Shown piece by piece: positions 17,409 through 24,151 of a stretch of DNA of 64,000 nucleotides (positions are counted from its first letter, which is position 1; each line of letters begins with the position of its first letter). The notes under the pieces were generated by a model, which worked only from the letters and a program-made list of their open reading frames with translations, did not search any database and was not told the DNA's origin. Source of the stretch: Kibdelosporangium aridum (lineage in GTDB: Bacteria; Actinomycetota; Actinomycetes; Mycobacteriales; Pseudonocardiaceae); assembly GCF_900176515.1 (NCBI RefSeq), contig NZ_FWXV01000003.1, positions 620,001 to 684,000 on the forward strand, given 5' to 3'. Position numbers and translations under genes: made by a program.

Positions 17409-18995
17409 CTACTTGGCGTCCGAGTCGATCAGCAGTTTGCCGCCCTGGCTCACCACGCGAACGTTGCGGGACTCCTGCCTGCCGCCGTAGTTGACCTGGA
17501 TGGTCAACCGCTGGCCGCCGTCAGCGTCCCCGGACACCCGCTGCGCTGTACGGCCGCTGACCTGCGGATACTGCGCCCAGTACGCCTCAAAGGCGGCGAA
17601 GTCGCCGAACACCTGCTGCGCGTTGGGGGTGAGCATCGCCCACATCCCCGCAGTCCCGCCGTTGCGGTTGTAGTAGGCGACGAGCAACTCGCCAGCAGCG
17701 CCCCACGCCACCGTGCCGTCGTTCCCGCTGGGATTCGACGGCGCGGACGGCGCTGAAGACGGCGGCTCAGGAGGCCCTGTCGTCACGGTGACCGTTTGCT
17801 GCGGTGGCGTGACGGGCGCCTGGCTGTTGGCGTTGTTGTTGTCGCCCGATCCGCGTGCGCTGAGCACAGTCGCGATCACACCGCCGAGCACAGCGGCCAC
17901 GACGATGGCGCCGATGATCGCGGCGACCCGCTTGCTCGCGCCCTTCTTGGCAGGAGGCACGGGAGGTGGCGGGGCAGGCGGCGTGACGGGCTGCTGTGGC
18001 GGTGGCTTGGGCGGTGCCTGAACGGCAGTCGGCGCGCCTGGCGCTGGTGCGGGCGCGATCAGCGTGGCTTGCGCGGCGGGCACGGGAGCTTGCTGCTTCG
18101 GCGGCGCGGCGATCTTCGGCACGACGACGGTGGCACCGCCGGCGATGTCGCCAAGCGTGGTGACCAGCTCGGGCATGGTCGGCCGATCGGCCGGGTCCAG
18201 GCTCAGCAGCTGCATCAGGGTCTTGGACATCGACCCGGCCTGCTTGGGCTCGGGGACCTTGCCCATGGCGACCGCGTACAGCTGGGCCAACGGGTTGTCC
18301 TTGAAGCCGTACGGCGGCTGGCCCTCAATCGCGTGGTACAGCGTGGCGCCAAGCGAGAACACGTCCGACGCCCTGGTCGGGTCCTGGCCGCGGGCCACTT
18401 CCGGCGCCAGGTAGGCGGGCGTTCCGGCGAGCATGCCGACCGAGGACTGCGTCATCGTGCCGTCGTCGGTGGAGCGGGAGATACCGAAGTCGGTGATCTT
18501 CACCGTGCCGCTGTCGTCGATCAGGATGTTGCCCGGTTTGACGTCCCGGTGCACGATTCCGGCCGCGTGCGCGGCGGTCAGCGCGGTCGCGACCTGCACG
18601 CCGATCTGGGCCGTCTCCTCCGGCGAAAGCGTGCCACGCTCGGCCAGCAGCCCGGACAGGCTCAGCGACGGCAGGTATTCCATGATCAGGCAAGGATCGC
18701 CGTCGTGTTCGGCGACGTCGAACAAAGCGATGGCGTTGCGGTGCTGCAACCGCGCGGCGATCCGGCCTTCCCGCATCGCCCTGCGGCGCGCGTCGGCGGC
18801 CTGGCTCTCCGAGAGCCCAGCGCGCATCATCAGCTGCTTGATAGCAACCGTACGGTCAAGACGCTCGTCGCGCGCCTGCCAGACGATGCCCATCGCGCCA
18901 CTGCCGATGGTGTCCAGCAGCCGGTAGCGACCGGCGACCAGCTGCCCCTTTTCGATGACGACTCTTCCTCGCGTGCGTGTACCTGACGGCGTCAA
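17409..18995 (-). CDS. Membrane Ser/Thr protein kinase (PknB family)
   Basis: Receptor-like Hanks kinase of up to 528 residues. Kinase domain: IGSGAMGIVWQA (P-loop), K53 in VAIKQ, HRDVKPGNIL, DFGIS, and APEVARG. A Pro/Ala-rich juxtamembrane stretch follows, then one membrane helix (VAAIIGAIVVAAVLGGVIATVL) and an extracellular domain of about 120 residues without PASTA repeats. The start is uncertain. TTG at 18995 is the nearest canonical codon, but the best Shine-Dalgarno-like run (GAGGAAGAG) precedes GTC-GTC-ATC near 18956. The upstream region holds a KstR2-like palindrome facing the divergent dehydrogenase. Confidence 0.88.
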   Translation of the reverse strand: MTPSGTRTRGRVVIEKGQLVAGRYRLLDTIGSGAMGIVWQARDERLDRTVAIKQLMMRAGLSESQAADARRRAMREGRIAARLQHRNAIALFDVAEHDGDPCLIMEYLPSLSLSGLLAERGTLSPEETAQIGVQVATALTAAHAAGIVHRDVKPGNILIDDSGTVKITDFGISRSTDDGTMTQSSVGMLAGTPAYLAPEVARGQDPTRASDVFSLGATLYHAIEGQPPYGFKDNPLAQLYAVAMGKVPEPKQAGSMSKTLMQLLSLDPADRPTMPELVTTLGDIAGGATVVVPKIAAPPKQQAPVPAAQATLIAPAPAPGAPTAVQAPPKPPPQQPVTPPAPPPPVPPAKKGASKRVAAIIGAIVVAAVLGGVIATVLSARGSGDNNNANSQAPVTPPQQTVTVTTGPPEPPSSAPSAPSNPSGNDGTVAWGAAGELLVAYYNRNGGTAGMWAMLTPNAQQVFGDFAAFEAYWAQYPQVSGRTAQRVSGDADGGQRLTIQVNYGGRQESRNVRVVSQGGKLLIDSDAK

Positions 18996-19048
18996 CCTTA
19001 TCGAACCGCACCCGCTACCGAGTGACGCGGCACAGGGTCAATCCGTAG

Positions 19049-19072
19049 CAAACCAAGCGATTGTTTGGTTTG
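19049..19072. promoter_or_regulatory. KstR2-like palindromic operator
   Basis: CAAACCAA, eight bases, then TTGGTTTG is a perfect 8-bp inverted repeat ending eight bases before the dehydrogenase start at 19081. Its core ACCAAGCGATTGTT differs from AnCAAGnnCTTGnT at one fixed base. Confidence 0.65.
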
Positions 19073-19080
19073 ATGAGCGT

Positions 19081-19992
19081 ATGCTGAGCGCGGAACACGA
19101 GGATCTGAGAGACGCCGTGCGGGCAATGCTCAGCCGCGGCAACGCCTCGTGGTCTGGCCTGTGCCAACAGATCGGCGTCGCCGGGCTTGCCGTACCCGAG
19201 GAGTACGGCGGGGCGGGCGCGACATTGCTCGAAGCCCATGTCGTGCTTGAGGAAACCGGTCGCGTACTGGCACCTGTCCCCATGCTGTCGGCCACTGTGG
19301 CTGCTCACGCCCTTCTGCTCAGCGGTGACAAGTCCGTGTGCGCGGATCTGCTGCCGGGGATCGTGGAAGGAACCACTATCGCGACCGTGATGTGGGCGGA
19401 TTCGCTTACTGAAACGGTTCGGTACGTCCTTGATGGGGATACGGCCGATGTGCTGATCGTCTCAACACCCGACGGTCTTTTTCTCGGCGATTCCAGGCAT
19501 CGCGTGCATACGCCCACCATGGACGAAAGCAGGCGACTGGCGACCGTGCGTCTTTCGGGCGGAACCCGAATCGGACCACCCGCACCGCAGTTGCGTGACA
19601 TCGCGTTGGTCGCACAGACCGCCGAACAAGTCGGGGCCGCGCAACAATGCCTGGACATGACCGTGGAATACACCAAAACCCGAGTGCAATTCGGCCGTCC
19701 GATCGGGAGTTTCCAGGCGTTGAAACACCGGATGGCGGATATGCACGTACTCGTGGAGACCGCGCGGTCGATCTCGTACGCGGCCGTCGAGAAGCTCGAC
19801 CTCGCGGCGGCCGCCGCGGTCAGCTGCGGCGAGACACTGTCCTTTGTGGCCGGTGAGATGATCCAGCTGCACGGCGGGATCGCGATAACCTGGGAGCACG
19901 ACGCGCACCGGTATTTCAAGCGGGCGCACAACAGCGTGCATTTGTTCGGCCAGCCACACGAGCACGTGGCCAGAATGTCCCGGACGATCTAG
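19081..19992 (+). CDS. Short acyl-CoA dehydrogenase, FadE33/FadE32-like subunit
   Basis: Short steroid-type acyl-CoA dehydrogenase of 303 residues. PEEYGGAGATLLEAHVVLEE, RVQFGRPIGSFQALKHRMADM, and HGGIAITWEHDAHRYFKRAH are present, the last with Glu at the putative base position. ATG at 19081 lies right behind the KstR2-like palindrome; an in-frame upstream extension would read through the operator and was rejected. In Mycobacterium a third short subunit (FadE33) follows fadE31-fadE32. Here it stands alone, convergent with hsaB. It probably pairs with a long subunit encoded elsewhere, such as the FadE31-like protein. Confidence 0.8.
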   Translation: MLSAEHEDLRDAVRAMLSRGNASWSGLCQQIGVAGLAVPEEYGGAGATLLEAHVVLEETGRVLAPVPMLSATVAAHALLLSGDKSVCADLLPGIVEGTTIATVMWADSLTETVRYVLDGDTADVLIVSTPDGLFLGDSRHRVHTPTMDESRRLATVRLSGGTRIGPPAPQLRDIALVAQTAEQVGAAQQCLDMTVEYTKTRVQFGRPIGSFQALKHRMADMHVLVETARSISYAAVEKLDLAAAAAVSCGETLSFVAGEMIQLHGGIAITWEHDAHRYFKRAHNSVHLFGQPHEHVARMSRTI

Positions 19993-20002
19993 AGGTACGT
20001 CC

Positions 20003-20578
20003 CTAGATCCAGTCGTTGTGCTTTGACCACGTGAAAAGGTGGTCCAGCATGGCGTTCGGCTTGCGTTCGGCTTTCGCGTCGGTCGCCGTGTAGCGGCCTC
20101 GGTAGAACAGCAGCGGCTGGGCGTCCCGGCAGGCACCCAGTTGTCGCACCCGGCCGATCACGACGTAGTGGTCGCCCGCGTCACGGACTTCCTCGACGTC
20201 ACAATCGACCCAGGTCAGCACGCCGTCCAGGATGGGCGCGCCGCTCGGCGCCGGACTCCACCCGGTCTCCGCGAACTTGTCCGCACCCGCCCGGCCGAAC
20301 ACCGACGAGACGTCCTGCTGGTCCTCGGCCAGCACGTTCACGCAGAACTTTCCGGTCTGCGAAATCGCCTGCCAGGTACGGGAAGTACGCCCCGGGCAGA
20401 ACAGCACGAGCGGCGGGTCCAGCGACAACGCGGCGAACGCCTGGCAGGCGAACCCGACCGGGCCTTCGCCGGTGATCACTGTGACGCCCGTGCAGAAGTG
20501 GCCGAGCACCTTGCGGAAGTCAGCGGTCGGCATGGTTGTCACATCGGCTGTCACAGTGGCGGCCGGCTTGGTGTTCAC
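20003..20578 (-). CDS. hsaB: HsaB, flavin reductase of the 3-HSA 4-hydroxylase
   Basis: NAD(P)H:flavin reductase of 191 residues (FMN-binding split barrel) that supplies reduced flavin to HsaA. Motifs: FRKVLGHFCTGVTVITG, GFACQAFAALSLDPPLVLF, SRTWQAI, FCVNVL. GTG at 20578 overlaps the hsaC stop (GTGA). It is the last gene of the hsaA-hsaD-hsaC-hsaB operon, the same order as Rv3570c-Rv3567c. It converges with the short dehydrogenase with 10 bases between stops. Confidence 0.92.
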   Translation of the reverse strand: MNTKPAATVTADVTTMPTADFRKVLGHFCTGVTVITGEGPVGFACQAFAALSLDPPLVLFCPGRTSRTWQAISQTGKFCVNVLAEDQQDVSSVFGRAGADKFAETGWSPAPSGAPILDGVLTWVDCDVEEVRDAGDHYVVIGRVRQLGACRDAQPLLFYRGRYTATDAKAERKPNAMLDHLFTWSKHNDWI

Positions 20579-21477
20579 TGTTTCGCGCCCACGCTGAAGT
20601 CGTGGCCCCACAGGCTGACCGCGGTGCTTTCCCGCGCGATCCACGATTCGTCGTCGACCTGCCGTCCCTCACACCCGAATTCCACGTCGAACCCGCCGGG
20701 TGTCTTCATGTAGAACGACAACATCAGGTCGTTGACGTGCCTGCCCAGCGTCGCGGACATCGGGACCTTGCGGCGCAGCGCGCGGTCCAGCGTCAGCCCG
20801 ACGTCGTCGCTGTTCTCGACCTCGACCATCAGGTGCACGATCCCGCTCGGCGTCGGCATCGGCAGGAAAGCCAGGCTGTGGTGACGCGGGTTGCAGCCGA
20901 AGAACCGCAACCACGCGGGCGGTCCGTCCGCGGGGCGGCCGACAAGTTGCGGTGGCAAGCGCATGGAGTCGCGGAGTTTGAACCCGAGCACATCGCGGTA
21001 GAACCGAAGCGCCGCTTCGTCGTCGTGTGTGGACAGCACAACGTGCCCAAGTCCTTGTTCGGCGGTCACGAACTTGTGGCCGTAGGGGCTGACCACGCGG
21101 CGGTGTTCCAGCGCCGCGCCGTGGAAGACCTCGAGGGTGTTGCCGGACGGGTCGTCGAACCTGATCAGCTCGACCACACGGCGATCCGCGAGCTCAGCCG
21201 GGGTCCCTTCCTTGTAGGGCACACCGGCCGAGTCGAGACTCTTGCGGACCTCGTCCAGTTCGGCCGCGTTCGCGGTCTCCCAGCCCGACTGCGCGAGCCG
21301 GTCGGTCTCGCCCGGGAAGATCACCAGTCGTGCCGGGAAGTCGTCCATCCGCAGGTACAACGCGTTGGGATCGCTGCCTTTGCCTTCGACCATGCCGAGC
21401 ACCTTGAGGCCGTACTCACGCCACTTCGGCATGTCGGTGGCCTCGATCCGCAGGTAGCCCAGCTGCCGGATACCCAT
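20575..21477 (-). CDS. hsaC: HsaC, 3,4-DHSA extradiol dioxygenase
   Basis: Two-domain vicinal-oxygen-chelate type I extradiol dioxygenase of 300 residues that cleaves the catechol ring (ring A) of 3,4-DHSA. Iron ligands fall in LGHVVLSTHD, HHSLAFL and FDVEFGCEG (2-His-1-Glu). The N-terminal domain starts MGIRQLGYLRIEATDM. ATG at 21477 overlaps the hsaD stop (ATGA). Under KstR control by position, since two KstR boxes precede hsaA. Confidence 0.94.
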   Translation of the reverse strand: MGIRQLGYLRIEATDMPKWREYGLKVLGMVEGKGSDPNALYLRMDDFPARLVIFPGETDRLAQSGWETANAAELDEVRKSLDSAGVPYKEGTPAELADRRVVELIRFDDPSGNTLEVFHGAALEHRRVVSPYGHKFVTAEQGLGHVVLSTHDDEAALRFYRDVLGFKLRDSMRLPPQLVGRPADGPPAWLRFFGCNPRHHSLAFLPMPTPSGIVHLMVEVENSDDVGLTLDRALRRKVPMSATLGRHVNDLMLSFYMKTPGGFDVEFGCEGRQVDDESWIARESTAVSLWGHDFSVGAKQ

Positions 21478-22349
21478 CACGCACTCCTCAGGAAGTCGAG
21501 GGTGAGCCGGTTGAACTCGGCGAACTTCTCCAGCTGCGCCCAGTGTCCACATCGGCCGAACACGTGCAACTGCGCCCGCGGAATGAGTTTCAGCGCGAGC
21601 AGGGCGCCGTCGAGCGGGTTGACCCGGTCCTCACGGCCCCACACCAGCAGGACACGTTGCCGCAGCTTGTACGCCTCACGCCAGAGCATGCCCTCTTCGA
21701 ACGTCTCCGGGCTGGTGAACGACTTTCCCATGGATGCCATGGCGCGCAACGACTCCGGATCCGCGGCCACCCGATAGCGTTCTTCGATCAGCTCGTCGGT
21801 GACCAGGGACTGGTCGTACACGAGGGTCTTCAGGAAGTCGCCCAGCTTTTCCTTGGACGGCCCGGGTGGCGCGGCGAAGGCGTAGAGCCGTTTGATCCCT
21901 TCGGTCGGGTCGGGCGCGAATACGTTGACACCCAGGCCACCCGGCGCCATCAGGACAAGACGTCCGGCGCGGTCGGGGTGCCTCAGCGCGAATCGCACCG
22001 CGGTCCCACCGCCAAGCGAGTTGCCGACGAGGTGAACCTTTTCAATGCCAAGGGAGTCGAGCAGACCCACGAGCGCGTCGGCGCTGAAGGTGAAGAACTG
22101 GCCGGTGATCTCCGGCTTGTCCGAATGCCCGAAACCCGGTTGGTCGACGAGCAATGTCCGGTGGTGCTCGGCGAAAACCTCGAGGTTGCGGCCGAAGTTG
22201 CTCCACGCCGACGCGCCCGGCCCGCCACCGTGCAGCATCACGACCGGCTCGCCTTCACCAGCCTCGTGAAAATGCAGCTTCAGGTCAGGTCCTGCCTGCG
22301 CGGTACGAGAAGTGGATTCGAACGTCGCCGCGTTGTTTGTCACAGCCAT
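21477..22349 (-). CDS. hsaD: HsaD, C-C bond hydrolase (DSHA hydrolase)
   Basis: Meta-cleavage-product alpha/beta hydrolase of 290 residues that splits 4,9-DSHA into HIP and 2-hydroxyhexa-2,4-dienoate. LHGGGPGASAWSNF forms the oxyanion hole, S111 sits in GNSLGGG, Asp lies in GREDRVNP, and His in GRCGHWAQLE. ATG at 22349 overlaps hsaA by 10 bases. Length and order match Rv3569c. Confidence 0.94.
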   Translation of the reverse strand: MAVTNNAATFESTSRTAQAGPDLKLHFHEAGEGEPVVMLHGGGPGASAWSNFGRNLEVFAEHHRTLLVDQPGFGHSDKPEITGQFFTFSADALVGLLDSLGIEKVHLVGNSLGGGTAVRFALRHPDRAGRLVLMAPGGLGVNVFAPDPTEGIKRLYAFAAPPGPSKEKLGDFLKTLVYDQSLVTDELIEERYRVAADPESLRAMASMGKSFTSPETFEEGMLWREAYKLRQRVLLVWGREDRVNPLDGALLALKLIPRAQLHVFGRCGHWAQLEKFAEFNRLTLDFLRSA

Positions 22350-23500
22350 GCGTCCTGCACCTTCAAACCCAGTTCGGCCTTGCCGTACATGGCAAGCGCG
22401 CGTTCGGGGTCGTTGATCGCGTGCACTCGCCCGGCGTGCGCGTCCCGCCAGAACCGCTGGATCGGGGTGCCCGCGTTCAGGGCCTTGCCGCCGGAGTTCT
22501 CGAAAAGCCGGTCCACCGCGCCGATTGCCCGTGACGTCGCTTTGACTTGATCACGCCTGATCCGCATGCGCAGATCGAACGGCACCTTTTCACCGGCGAC
22601 CACATGCTTGTACGCGGTCCCGATGTTGTGTTCCAGCTGCAGCCACGCGGCGTCGATGTCGCTTGCCGCTTCGGCGACTCGAACCTGCGAGTACGGGTCC
22701 TCCGCGGCTTTGTTGCCGTATGAAGCACGGACTCGTTCCTGCATATAGGAAACGTGCGATTCGTACGCACCCGTCGCCATTCCCACGACCGGAGCGGCGA
22801 TCGAATAGGAGAACACCGACGCGAACGGGAGCTTGTACAGCGGGCCTGTGTTCACTTCCTGGCCGGGGCACACGCACTTGCCGGTGTCCATGAAGCTCAA
22901 GGTCCGGTATTCGGGCACGAACACGTCGTCGACCAGGATGTCGTTGCTTCCCGTGCCGCGCAGGCCGACGGTGTCCCAGACGTCTTCGATCTTGTAGTCG
23001 GAGATGGGCAGCAGGAAAGTCCGGAAGTCCACCGGATTGCCGTCGTCGCCGAGCACCAGGCCGCCGAGGAAGACCCAGGACGCGTGGTCACAGCCGGACG
23101 AGAAGCTCCACCGCCCGGAGAACCGGAACCCGCCGTCGACCGGTGTGGCCCGCCCCATCGGCGCGTACGACGAGGAGATCCGGGTGTCCTGGTCCTCGCC
23201 CCACACGTCCTGCTGCGCCTGCGCCGGGAACAACCCGAGTTGCCACGGATGACAGCCCAGCACCGACGAGACCCAGCCGGTGGAACCGCACGCACTGGAG
23301 ATCAGGCGGACGGATCGGTAGAAGTCGAGTGGGTCGGACTCGAGGCCGCCGTGCCTGGCCGGCTGCAGGAGCCGGAAGAACCCGGTCTGCCGGAGCGACT
23401 CAATCGATTCCGCCGGGACCTTGCGCAGATCCTCGGTCTCCTGGGCGCGTTCCCGCAGTACCGGCAGGAGTTCCCGGACCGCGTCGACGACCTCGCTCAT
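22340..23500 (-). CDS. hsaA: HsaA, 3-HSA 4-hydroxylase oxygenase
   Basis: Flavin-dependent monooxygenase of 386 residues with an acyl-CoA-dehydrogenase fold. It hydroxylates 3-HSA to the catechol using reduced flavin from HsaB. Motifs: VSSVLGCHPWQLGLFP, GRWSFSSGCDHASWVFLGG, LRGTGSNDILVDDVFVP, and a C-terminal IQRFWRDAHAGRVHA. First gene of the hsaADCB operon. ATG at 23500 is 15 bases from the nearer KstR box. Confidence 0.94.
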   Translation of the reverse strand: MSEVVDAVRELLPVLRERAQETEDLRKVPAESIESLRQTGFFRLLQPARHGGLESDPLDFYRSVRLISSACGSTGWVSSVLGCHPWQLGLFPAQAQQDVWGEDQDTRISSSYAPMGRATPVDGGFRFSGRWSFSSGCDHASWVFLGGLVLGDDGNPVDFRTFLLPISDYKIEDVWDTVGLRGTGSNDILVDDVFVPEYRTLSFMDTGKCVCPGQEVNTGPLYKLPFASVFSYSIAAPVVGMATGAYESHVSYMQERVRASYGNKAAEDPYSQVRVAEAASDIDAAWLQLEHNIGTAYKHVVAGEKVPFDLRMRIRRDQVKATSRAIGAVDRLFENSGGKALNAGTPIQRFWRDAHAGRVHAINDPERALAMYGKAELGLKVQDAWL

Positions 23501-23515
23501 CAGCAGCTCCCGAAC

Positions 23516-23529
23516 TGGAACGTGTTCTC
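23516..23529. promoter_or_regulatory. KstR box (one mismatch), proximal to hsaA
   Basis: TGGAACGTGTTCTC fits TnnAACnnGTTnnA except for the final base. It lies 15 bases upstream of the hsaA start, 29 bp from the second box. Confidence 0.65.
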
Positions 23530-23544
23530 CCTACCGCCACAGAC

Positions 23545-23558
23545 TAGAACACGTTCCA
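23545..23558. promoter_or_regulatory. KstR box (perfect), distal to hsaA
   Basis: TAGAACACGTTCCA matches TnnAACnnGTTnnA exactly. With the proximal copy it makes a double operator controlling hsaADCB. The rest of the 23501-23748 gap holds an AACGGGT-GGT-ACCCGTT inverted repeat (23671-23687). Confidence 0.85.
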
Positions 23559-23748
23559 GTTTCTGTCGATGCGCGGGCATGCGCGACGCGAGGTTCACGC
23601 CGCCATCCCGTGCAGCCACAAGGAAAAGAAGGCCAGGCTTGCCTAACCTTGCCGAACCATCGCTAACCCGAACGGGTGGTACCCGTTGGTAAAGAATCGT
23701 GAGTAGCCTCCGGAGAGATAGTGGCGCCGGTCACAGGGAGGCTCACGG

Positions 23749-24123
23749 ATGCGACACGGCTTGGCACAGTGCCTGACGTGTGGCTCCCGGTGTGCGTACT
23801 GCGATCTGCCGGTCTTGCTCACGAGCGAACGCGAGCATCCCGGCTACGGCGTGGTCGAGCAGGTCAGCGACCTTGGCGGACTGCCAGGGCTGGGCCTGCT
23901 GCACTCGTTCTGCCGGGACTCGGCGCGGTCACGCAGCGCGGCCCGGCGTGGGCTTGTTGTCAGAAGGGCGTATCTCGGACGCGCCACCGAGCGTTATGAA
24001 GCGCATCTGCCACAGCGGCCTTACGATCGCCTCGGGGTTTGTCCGGGTGACGGGCAGCGGTGGCGGATTGCGAAGATGCGGTACGCGTGCAAGGCGTGCC
24101 GTTACTACACAAGCTCACACTGA
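23749..24123 (+). CDS. Small CxxC-containing protein of unknown function
   Basis: Protein of 124 residues with no recognised family. Cysteines cluster at both ends: CLTCGSRCAYC near residue 8 and CKAC near residue 115, plus single Cys near 55 and 98. This could make one zinc-ribbon or Fe-S site from the N- and C-terminal knuckles. The middle is Arg-rich. ATG at 23749 is strongly supported by GGGAGG seven bases upstream. It precedes the EtfD-like gene by 28 bases on the same strand, so co-transcription is likely. Confidence 0.65.
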   Translation: MRHGLAQCLTCGSRCAYCDLPVLLTSEREHPGYGVVEQVSDLGGLPGLGLLHSFCRDSARSRSAARRGLVVRRAYLGRATERYEAHLPQRPYDRLGVCPGDGQRWRIAKMRYACKACRYYTSSH

Positions 24124-24151
24124 CAGTCCTAATTGACGGGGTTGGGTCTAC

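Noticed and set aside
20536..21777. Long plus-strand frame across hsaC and hsaD
   Set aside because: Composition is typical of an antisense shadow in high-GC DNA (His/Arg/Gln-rich, no domain), and the opposite-strand genes are certain.
23671..23687. AACGGGT-GGT-ACCCGTT as a terminator of hsa genes
   Set aside because: It lies upstream of hsaA (a minus-strand operon), so it cannot end that transcript; operator for the plus-strand gene is possible but unsupported.
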